Positions 1-5,056 of a stretch of 5,422 bases of DNA are shown here, piece by piece. The translations under genes were made by a program, and so were the position numbers. The stretch lies in the NCBI GenBank assembly GCA_913057765.1, contig CAJXPH010000196.1, forward strand, positions 1-5,422, written 5' to 3'. Position 1 is the first letter of the stretch, and each line of letters opens with the position of its first letter. This DNA comes from an uncultured Campylobacteraceae bacterium (GTDB lineage Bacteria > Campylobacterota > Campylobacteria > Campylobacterales > Arcobacteraceae). Below the pieces are notes generated by a model that saw only the letters and a list, made by a program, of their open reading frames with translations, was not told the DNA's origin and did not search any database.

Positions 1-37
1 CTCTTCGTCGGCAGCGTCAGATGTGTATAAGAGACAG
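1..37 (+). other. Illumina Nextera adapter remnant (artefact)
   Basis: Bases 5-37 match the Nextera read-1 transposase adapter: TCGTCGGCAGCGTC at 5-18, followed by the 19-bp Tn5 mosaic end AGATGTGTATAAGAGACAG at 19-37. Bases 1-4 (CTCT) lie where the end of an i5 index would be and agree with the last four bases of index S503, although four bases prove little. This is untrimmed library sequence, not a transposon in the genome. It is also far more GC-rich than the native sequence that follows. It places an artificial TAA at 28-30 in the frame of the adjoining gene and an artificial ATG at 21-23 in another frame, so gene calls should not use bases before 38. Confidence 0.97.
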
Positions 38-318
38 ATTTAAACCTAAGAGTAATTGATAGAAATATTAAAAAAAGAGGAATTTTACTCTCTTCACTTC
101 AAAGAGATGAAATTATAAAACAAAAAGAAATTGTAATTTCTCATAAAATTTGTATAAATTTAACTAAAAAGTTTATTTTTATAGCACCTTATGAAAATAA
201 AACTATGACAAAAGAGTTTAAAGAAAAATGCAGATTAATTAAATTGCCTAAAAATATTAGGTCTTATATCTTTCATGAAAATTTATTTGAGAGTATTTCT
301 AAAATAATAAAAAATTAA
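38..318 (+). CDS. tilS: C-terminal fragment, probable tRNA(Ile)-lysidine synthase (5' truncated)
   Basis: An open frame runs from the adapter junction (first whole native codon 40-42) to TAA at 316-318, giving 92 residues with no convincing start. The only ATG, at 205-207, is too far in, so the gene begins outside the window. The fragment is basic and rich in Lys and Ile. Its segment KEFKEKCRLIKLPKNIRSYIF (visible residues 58-78), after a short hydrophobic strand KKFIFIAPY, resembles the C-terminal domain of TilS, which ends in a Lys-rich helix, an I/VP motif and an R-x-x-x hydrophobic strand. TilS modifies C34 of the tRNA(Ile) CAU anticodon to lysidine in the cytoplasm. The catalytic N-terminal PP-loop is not in the window, so the name rests on the tail alone. 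The gene converges on the flagellar cluster and is not part of it. It could instead be an unrelated protein with a similar tail. Confidence 0.5.
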
Positions 319-349
319 TTACCTAAAAATCTTTGTAATTTTTTATTAT
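304..349. repeat. 14-bp AT-only inverted repeat across convergent gene ends
   Basis: Bases 304-317 (ATAATAAAAAATTA) and 336-349 (TAATTTTTTATTAT) are perfect reverse complements separated by 18 bases. The repeat covers the point where the plus-strand tilS-like gene and the minus-strand flagellar operon stop. No intergenic space exists there, so this is the only visible structure that could end transcription in both directions. A stem with no G-C pairs is weak, and A- and T-runs make such repeats more likely by chance in this composition. The terminator role is therefore tentative. Confidence 0.35.
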
Positions 350-584
350 CAATCATATCTTTTCTAGTTTGTGCTTTATGGTTTTTCAAAAAATTTATAT
401 TTTTATAAAATAACTCAAGAAGTTTTTCTAAATCTGATTTATCTAAATCAAATTCTGAAATATCTGCAGAAGAAAGATATTTATTATACCACCTTACAAG
501 AGCATCTGCTCTCTCATAAGAATCTAGAGAATCAATATAAATTAATTCTTCTAGGGCTTTTACAGACCTGTCTCGTCTTTCCAT
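315..584 (-). CDS. Small helical protein after fliS, possible FliT-like export chaperone
   Basis: This 89-residue protein has no recognisable signature motif. It looks wholly alpha-helical and charged, without signal peptide or membrane segment: likely helices lie near residues 5-17, 22-39, 47-68 and 70-86, the third carrying LEKLLELFYKNINFL. The start is well fixed, because an in-frame TGA lies only 3 nt upstream (588-590) and the next Met is residue 77. The gene starts inside fliS and overlaps it by 25 nt. Its ribosome site is poor (AAGG at 597-600, 12 nt away), so translation is probably coupled to fliS. In many bacteria the gene after fliD-fliS is fliT, a small helical chaperone for FliD that also affects class 2 regulation. 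Size and position fit that role, but sequence alone does not show it. It is the last gene of the cluster, and its stop shares two bases with the opposing tilS-like stop. Confidence 0.75.
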   Translation of the reverse strand: MERRDRSVKALEELIYIDSLDSYERADALVRWYNKYLSSADISEFDLDKSDLEKLLELFYKNINFLKNHKAQTRKDMIDNKKLQRFLGN

Positions 585-916
585 GCGTCAATTAAACCTT
601 GAACAACTTTCATAATTTGGTTAATAGAATTTACATTATCATCAATTCCTGATGAAAATAGCGTTTCAATTTGATATAAGTATAAACCATCTAAATAATA
701 AGATACATCGCCACCATCAAAATCAAGAACATTTCTTAATTCATCAAAGATAGCAACAGACTTATTTATATATGTAAACTTACTTTCTATATCACCATTT
801 TCCATTGCACTTTTAACAAAAGAAAGATATTTTAATAAACCTTCATATAGTTTAAGTATTAATAAATACGGATCATCTGAGACCGCATTCTGTTGTTGGT
901 AGGCTTCAATTCCCAT
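560..916 (-). CDS. fliS: Flagellar export chaperone FliS
   Basis: This 118-residue protein has the FliS family pattern along its whole length. It opens with AYQQQNAVSDDPYLLILKLY (residues 5-24), where the family has AYQQ...P.ELI.MLYDG. A central GDIESKFTYINKS helix follows, then LRNVLDFDGGDVSYYLDGLY (60-79), and the end carries GLIDAWKDE (107-115). FliS is a cytoplasmic four-helix bundle that binds the C-terminal D0 helix of flagellin, prevents early polymerisation and delivers it to the FlhA export gate. Length is slightly below the usual 120-135. The ATG at 914-916 is preferred because TGGAG (924-928) lies 7 nt upstream; another ATG at 918-920 is out of frame and too close. The gene follows fliD after a 108-nt gap with a hairpin and a candidate -10 box, and overlaps the next gene by 25 nt. 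No flagellin gene is in the window. Confidence 0.95.
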   Translation of the reverse strand: MGIEAYQQQNAVSDDPYLLILKLYEGLLKYLSFVKSAMENGDIESKFTYINKSVAIFDELRNVLDFDGGDVSYYLDGLYLYQIETLFSSGIDDNVNSINQIMKVVQGLIDAWKDETGL

Positions 917-923
917 ACATTTA

Positions 924-928
924 CTCCA
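924..928 (-). promoter_or_regulatory. fliS ribosome binding site
   Basis: On the minus strand TGGAG precedes the fliS ATG (914-916) with a 7-nt spacer. A second ATG at 918-920 lies only 3 nt from the site and its frame closes after four codons, so this site decides the start in favour of 914-916. Confidence 0.75.
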
Positions 929-952
929 AAAATCTTATTAGGTGTAAAGTAT

Positions 953-958
953 ATTATA
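953..958 (-). promoter_or_regulatory. Candidate -10 box of a promoter for fliS
   Basis: The minus strand carries an exact TATAAT within CATATAATATAC, about 37 nt upstream of the fliS start and downstream of the hairpin after fliD. No TTGACA-like -35 lies at 16-18 bp; upstream is a T-rich run (TTTTTTT from 974 to 968). Campylobacterota housekeeping promoters often have a good -10, T-rich upstream sequence and no conserved -35, so the site is plausible. In sequence this AT-rich a chance match is also likely. It does not look like a FliA or sigma-54 site. Confidence 0.35.
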
Positions 959-989
959 TGTTTACTTAAAAAAAGTTATTAAAATAGCT

Positions 990-1014
990 GGCAATATTAT
1001 TTAGTAATATTGCC
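990..1014 (-). terminator. Hairpin between fliD and fliS, possible terminator or attenuator
   Basis: A perfect 10-bp stem, GGCAATATTA (990-999) paired with TAATATTGCC (1005-1014), encloses a 5-nt loop. It begins 10 nt after the fliD stop. On the minus-strand transcript it is followed by AGCUAUUUUAAUAAC and then seven U, so the U-run is not directly attached as in a textbook terminator. It may end part of the transcripts and lower fliS expression, or protect the fliD mRNA 3' end. No plus-strand gene precedes it, so a role on the other strand is unlikely. Confidence 0.5.
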
Positions 1015-1024
1015 TTTATAATAG

Positions 1025-2413
1025 TTAGCCTGAAGTAGACTGCTCAATCATTAATTTAAGACCAGAAAATTGCGCTTCAAATTGACTAATTATTGCTCCA
1101 TATGCTGCAAATTGTTGTGATAACAAGGCATATTTATTATCTAAATCTTCAATAGCATTATCTCTTTCTTCTTCTAATGATTCTTTTCTAGAATCCATAT
1201 TAGATTGATAACTTGTTAATAAACCATCAAAAGAATCTAAATCATCTAAATATGTTTTTAATTGAGTCCCTAATCCTTCATCTTCGGCAACACCTAAAAA
1301 TAAACTTTTTAAGTCATCGATATTATTTTCGACAGCGTTAGTTAGTTTCTCACTATCAATTGATAATAAACCATTTTTATTAATTTCAAAACCAAAATTA
1401 AATATATTTAAATCATCACTTGTTCCGTAAGAACCAAAAAGTTTATCTTTAATTCCACTCATCATAGTTCTTAAAGTTGATTTATCTTCTATTTTACTCA
1501 CTGAAGAATATAACTCATCTTCAACAAGTCCAACTAATTGATTATATTCCGCTACAAATAGTTGTAATGTACTCTCAATAGTTGAAGTGTCTTTTTCAAT
1601 TGAAATAGTAGAATCACCTTCTTCTACAGCTGTAATTTTAAGTCCACCATCAACTGTAATTACATTCGAAGAAACATTATAAGCTATTCCATTCACTGTT
1701 GCGGATAGATTAGTAGCTTCCTGGATATTTGCTCCAACAGTTTCAATTGTTCCTGCAACATCAGAAGTATATCCAAGACTATAACTTGCCGCACCTGTAA
1801 TTTGTAAGGCATTTGCAATACCTGATTCAGCACTTTTAACAACTAACTTATAAGAATCATCTCCTACTTGTTCAAGAGAAGCAGTCAAATTAGAATTTAA
1901 ATTAATGGCAGAAACCAATTCATCATATGTTTTTCCCGTAGTATCAAAAGTATAACTAGTAGAATATAATCCATCACTACCAGCTAATGCAATTGTTAAA
2001 TCGCCACTATCAATATCTATATCTTTAGTAGCGCCATCAACTGCACTTGATTGAAATACATCTCTTTTTGCTAATGTTGAAATAGTTACATTTGTAGTAC
2101 CTTCATTCAATGTTCCTTCAGCAATTGCATCAAATACAGCTGCTGTTCCAGAAGTATTCGCAATTTTTTGATCAAAGGCTGTAACACCCCCAGAAACATA
2201 TAAATCAAAAGTTTTTATAGAATCAAGTAAACTATTTGCTTTTGCAATTATTTCTGCTATTTTCTCAGATTCACCAGCTTCTCCAGTAATATCTTCAATT
2301 TGAGTTTCTAAAGGTGTTACTGTTGAAGCTTTTTCTGCTGTTTTTAATTTCTCAATTAATTCATTATTTAAAGACGATGCTCCAGCCCCTAAACCTAATA
2401 CTCCTTCAGCCAT
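1025..2413 (-). CDS. fliD: Flagellar filament cap protein FliD (HAP2)
   Basis: This 462-residue protein has the FliD layout. Near the N-terminus lies GLGAGASSLNNELIEKL (residues 7-23), the FliD_N pattern GLGSGLDtnsLIeqLm, and the first helical region runs to about 75. A beta-rich, Ser/Thr/Gly-rich middle (about 80-280) forms the exposed head. FliD_C follows with DKSTLRTMMSGIKDKLFG and NGLLSIDSEKLTNAVENN (from 347), and a coiled coil near 395-455 ends in LSQQFAAYGAIISQFEAQFSGL. FliD caps the growing filament tip and guides flagellin folding. The protein has no Cys, as usual for exported axial proteins, and no Trp. It is much shorter than Campylobacter and Helicobacter FliD (over 600 residues) and close to the enterobacterial length. 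The start is supported by GAGGAG 6 nt upstream. It lies 12 nt after flgK, with which it must be co-transcribed. No flaG precedes it, unlike the flaG-fliD-fliS order of Campylobacter. Confidence 0.95.
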   Translation of the reverse strand: MAEGVLGLGAGASSLNNELIEKLKTAEKASTVTPLETQIEDITGEAGESEKIAEIIAKANSLLDSIKTFDLYVSGGVTAFDQKIANTSGTAAVFDAIAEGTLNEGTTNVTISTLAKRDVFQSSAVDGATKDIDIDSGDLTIALAGSDGLYSTSYTFDTTGKTYDELVSAINLNSNLTASLEQVGDDSYKLVVKSAESGIANALQITGAASYSLGYTSDVAGTIETVGANIQEATNLSATVNGIAYNVSSNVITVDGGLKITAVEEGDSTISIEKDTSTIESTLQLFVAEYNQLVGLVEDELYSSVSKIEDKSTLRTMMSGIKDKLFGSYGTSDDLNIFNFGFEINKNGLLSIDSEKLTNAVENNIDDLKSLFLGVAEDEGLGTQLKTYLDDLDSFDGLLTSYQSNMDSRKESLEEERDNAIEDLDNKYALLSQQFAAYGAIISQFEAQFSGLKLMIEQSTSG

Positions 2414-2419
2414 AATATG

Positions 2420-2425
2420 CTCCTC
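2420..2425 (-). promoter_or_regulatory. fliD ribosome binding site abutting the flgK stop
   Basis: On the minus strand the flgK stop TAA (2428-2426) is followed directly by GAGGAG, then six bases and the fliD ATG. The site is strong, and ribosomes finishing flgK would reach it at once. This fixes the fliD start and points to coupled translation of the two genes. Confidence 0.8.
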
Positions 2426-4297
2426 TTACCTAATACCTAGGATTGTTTGCAACATTTGATCAACAACTGTAATAATTTTTGCATTAGCTGTATATGCTGC
2501 TTGAAATTTAATTAAATTTACCATTTCTTCATCACTATCAACTTTTGTAAGTTGATCAAAACTAAATTGAAGAGATTGCTTAACTGCTTCTTGAGCTTCA
2601 AGTAAAAAATCATTATTTTCTTTATCTGATGAAATATTTATTCTTATTTCTTGATAGAATTCAGAAAACGAAGTCGCATAAACATTTGAATTATCTTGTG
2701 CTAACCCATCAAATTCCACATCTTTTTTCCATTGAATTGTAGCCATATAATCTAAATCACTTTGAAGTAAATCATTAACAGCATTTTCATCAAACTTAAG
2801 AGACTTAACATCCCCCCCACTAAATAAATTTATATGTTTAATATTAGCCGTACCATCATAATCATCAGTGGCTACATGTCCATATAAATATTCATCTTGT
2901 CCAGTTTTTACATACTTATCATATAAATCACTTAATCCTCTAGCGAAATCATCTAGTTTATTTTTATAATCTACAATTTTATTATTAACTGAATCCGTAG
3001 TAAGATTTTCTGTTTGCGCTTTTATAATTCCTGAACTAATTTTAACTTCACTATCAAATACTGATAAATAAACATTATTTTTAGCCTCTTGACTTTGATA
3101 TTCATCTTTAAATTGAATATCTCGATTATCTACTGTAGCACCAGTCATTTTTGTAACAGAAATTCTACCTTCAAAAGAACCTTCTTCTCCTGCAACTCTT
3201 CCTTCTATTACTAAAAACTTATCTTGTGTCGTACTATCAATCTTATTTCCATTTTCATCAATTGCATAATTACCATTGTATGCGTCCACAACTTGTGAAA
3301 TATTTGAATCATGATTTATTTTATAGGCTAAAGCCCTAAGATAATTAGTACTATCAACAGTATCTGCTCCTGGAGTATTTGGATCGAAATCAATAGGTGT
3401 TACTCCATCTGCTTCAAAAATTTGTTGTCCTAAAGTAACAGATACTTCAAATTCATTATTAAGTTTATATGTAACTACATCATCAGTATCTAAAGAAACT
3501 TTATTTGCAATATTGTCAATAGGATTTTCTAATGCATCAGTTGTGGCAAATCTATCAATTTGTGTAGTATCATCTTCTATAAGTTCTATTTGTCTAATAT
3601 TGGTATTATACCGTACAGCAATTGCTCCACCTACTTTTAACTCATACTCATCATTACTTCTATTTACTTCAATATCCACATAAGAAGATAACTCTTTTTC
3701 TAATTGATCTCTTTTATCAAGTAAATCATTTGATGCAATTTTATATTGACCTAATTGTTGATTAATTGAGCCTATTTCATTAATTAAACTATTAACCTTG
3801 TCAACATTTTGTTCTAATGATCTTCTTGTTAACTCTTCTTGTTTTTCGATATTTGAATACAAGTTTTGTAAAGAATCTACGACAACTTTCCCTTGGGTTT
3901 TATATGTAGTTCTATAAATTTCTGAATTTGGATTAGATCTTAAGTTTTCAACAGATTGAAAATATCTATCTAAATCACTTGAAAACCCACTTGAATCAGT
4001 TTCTTGAAACATTGCTTCAATATTACCAACCATAGAAGATACTTCATTAAAATAATTTGATTTAGTATTCTCATTCATCATGTTATCGTACATGTATTGG
4101 GAAGTAATTCTATAAGCTTCATCAGCACGAACACCACGTCCTGTGAACCTAGAATCAATTGAAGATTGTTCGCTTAATTGCACTACTCTTTTTTTGTAGC
4201 CAGGAGTATTTTCATTTGCTAAGTTATTTGAAACATTCTCAACTGCAATTTTAGCTGCGTTAAGACCACTTTGTGCTACATTTAATGAATTTAGCAT
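2426..4297 (-). CDS. flgK: Flagellar hook-associated protein 1 FlgK (HAP1)
   Basis: This 623-residue protein carries both ends of the rod/hook/HAP family. The N-terminal helix SLNVAQSGLNAAKIAVENVSNN leads into NLANENTPGYKKR (residues 25-37), the ANxNTPGY motif. The C-terminal helix (593-623) reads VNLIKFQAAYTANAKIITVV and ends in a DQMLQTILGIR tail. These termini pair to form the D0 core. Between them lie a helical region (about 60-210, with QEELTRRSLEQNVDKVNSLI) and a large beta-rich insert. FlgK forms the first hook-filament junction zone. It is longer than enterobacterial FlgK (about 550) because of the surface domains. No Cys is present, as expected for an exported protein. AAAGGAG lies 5 nt before the ATG. 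The gap to flgH is 57 nt, AT-rich, with no convincing promoter (a TATTAT is the best -10-like match). A seven-G run in codons 493-495 is a possible slippage site. flgL, often the partner downstream of flgK, is absent. Confidence 0.96.
   Translation of the reverse strand: MLNSLNVAQSGLNAAKIAVENVSNNLANENTPGYKKRVVQLSEQSSIDSRFTGRGVRADEAYRITSQYMYDNMMNENTKSNYFNEVSSMVGNIEAMFQETDSSGFSSDLDRYFQSVENLRSNPNSEIYRTTYKTQGKVVVDSLQNLYSNIEKQEELTRRSLEQNVDKVNSLINEIGSINQQLGQYKIASNDLLDKRDQLEKELSSYVDIEVNRSNDEYELKVGGAIAVRYNTNIRQIELIEDDTTQIDRFATTDALENPIDNIANKVSLDTDDVVTYKLNNEFEVSVTLGQQIFEADGVTPIDFDPNTPGADTVDSTNYLRALAYKINHDSNISQVVDAYNGNYAIDENGNKIDSTTQDKFLVIEGRVAGEEGSFEGRISVTKMTGATVDNRDIQFKDEYQSQEAKNNVYLSVFDSEVKISSGIIKAQTENLTTDSVNNKIVDYKNKLDDFARGLSDLYDKYVKTGQDEYLYGHVATDDYDGTANIKHINLFSGGDVKSLKFDENAVNDLLQSDLDYMATIQWKKDVEFDGLAQDNSNVYATSFSEFYQEIRINISSDKENNDFLLEAQEAVKQSLQFSFDQLTKVDSDEEMVNLIKFQAAYTANAKIITVVDQMLQTILGIR
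2812..2818 (-). repeat. Poly-G tract (7 G) inside flgK
   Basis: The coding strand reads AGT GGG GGG GAT (Ser-Gly-Gly-Asp, glycines 494 and 495), giving seven consecutive G in an otherwise very AT-rich gene. Gaining one G would give GGA TGT TAA, a stop two codons later. Losing one G opens a frame that meets TAG about 20 codons on. Either change would remove the C-terminal helix needed for FlgK assembly. Poly-G tracts serve as phase-variation switches in Campylobacter; seven is at or below the length usually seen as variable. Confidence 0.6.
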
Positions 4298-4302
4298 ATG
4301 TA

Positions 4303-4309
4303 CTCCTTT
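4303..4309 (-). promoter_or_regulatory. flgK ribosome binding site
   Basis: AAAGGAG on the minus strand lies 5 nt upstream of the flgK ATG (4295-4297). It is a strong match to the anti-Shine-Dalgarno sequence and fixes the start, which also agrees with the conserved N-terminal helix of the family. Confidence 0.75.
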
Positions 4310-4354
4310 AGATATAATATCACTAATTATTACATTACAATTCTTAAAGTTAGA

Positions 4355-5056
4355 TTAAAATGGCCAAAATTTCTGTATAATACTTATTCCCCATGGGACA
4401 TGCATTACATCTTGCTCTTCACCATCTTTTCTATACATAATCTTTAGATTTGCAATTTGAGACGATGAGATCGCATTATCAGAGGTAATATCATAAGGTC
4501 TAATTACCCCAGTTAACACTAAAGATTGTTTTTGTCCATCAATCAACATTTCTTTAAAACCTTTTATATAATAGTTTCCATTTTGATAAGTTTCTTCTAT
4601 TATTGCAGATACATTTGTAGAAAATGACTCACTTAAACTAGTTTTAACTTCCCCATCATTTTTTGTTGTAGTAGTTGAACCAAAGTTTACACCTGTTAAT
4701 GGGTTAAGTTTACTTGCTACATTTTCAGTTACTCCACCAAGAATATTACCCGTTGCGGCAGTTAATAAACCTCCACCTAAACTATTTGTTCTATCTGCGG
4801 ATACTTCTCTTTTATTATTTGTATCCGAAGATAGAGACTCACTAATTTTAACTTGTATAATATCCCCAACTTGTAAATCTTTTTTATCTGCAAATAAAGA
4901 AGGTCCTTTCAGAGAATATAAAGAGCCTTTTTTCTTTTTTACAATAGGGATATTTTTAGGAACTTGTAATTTAGGTTTTTCAAACTCAATATTTTGTTCA
5001 TTTACACATGCAGTAAAAAATATTGTAATTACCAATAAAAGAAAACTATTTTTCAT
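4355..5056 (-). CDS. flgH: Flagellar L-ring lipoprotein FlgH
   Basis: This 233-residue protein is FlgH, the outer-membrane L-ring subunit that, with the FlgI P-ring, forms the bushing around the rod. Residues 1-17 are a lipoprotein signal peptide: MKNS, hydrophobic LLLVITIFF and lipobox FTAC with Cys17 as the lipidated residue. Family motifs follow: GSLYS...SLFADKKDLQVGDIIQVKISES (44-74), the Gly/Asn-rich LGGGLLTAATGNILGG (93-108), GNYYIKGFKEMLIDGQKQSL (160-179) continuing into VLTGVIRPYDI (180-190), ISSSQIANLKIMY (196-208) and a terminal KFWPF. Length fits the usual 220-240. An in-frame TAG at 5069-5071 bounds the start. AGAAAG lies 8 nt before the ATG, inside the upstream gene, which overlaps by 11 nt, so translation is probably coupled. 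The flgI partner, often adjacent elsewhere, is not here. Confidence 0.96.
   Translation of the reverse strand: MKNSFLLLVITIFFTACVNEQNIEFEKPKLQVPKNIPIVKKKKGSLYSLKGPSLFADKKDLQVGDIIQVKISESLSSDTNNKREVSADRTNSLGGGLLTAATGNILGGVTENVASKLNPLTGVNFGSTTTTKNDGEVKTSLSESFSTNVSAIIEETYQNGNYYIKGFKEMLIDGQKQSLVLTGVIRPYDITSDNAISSSQIANLKIMYRKDGEEQDVMHVPWGISIIQKFWPF

Noticed and set aside
19..37. Tn5 mosaic end as evidence of a transposon
   Set aside because: It is joined to the Nextera linker at 5-18, so it comes from library preparation, not from an insertion in the genome.
371..595. Plus-strand open frame of 74 codons
   Set aside because: It lies antisense to fliS and the gene after it, has no ribosome site, and its product looks like random AT-rich translation. 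It is a shadow of the minus-strand genes.
918..920. Alternative ATG for fliS
   Set aside because: It is out of frame with FliS, closes after four codons, and lies only 3 nt from the ribosome site.
990..1014. GG...GC spacing in the hairpin as a sigma-54 promoter for fliS
   Set aside because: The GG and TTGC elements are about 20 nt apart; sigma-54 sites need about 10 between the invariant GG and GC. The pattern is explained by the stem.
4189..4195. Seven-A run near the start of flgK as a second slippage site
   Set aside because: Runs of seven A or T occur several times here (for example 70-76 and 968-974) and are ordinary in this composition, unlike the G run.
4298..4354. Promoter for flgK in the 57-nt gap after flgH
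   Set aside because: A TATTAT and a TGATAT are present, but neither has a partner element, and such matches are expected in this AT-rich gap. No sigma-54 motif is seen.
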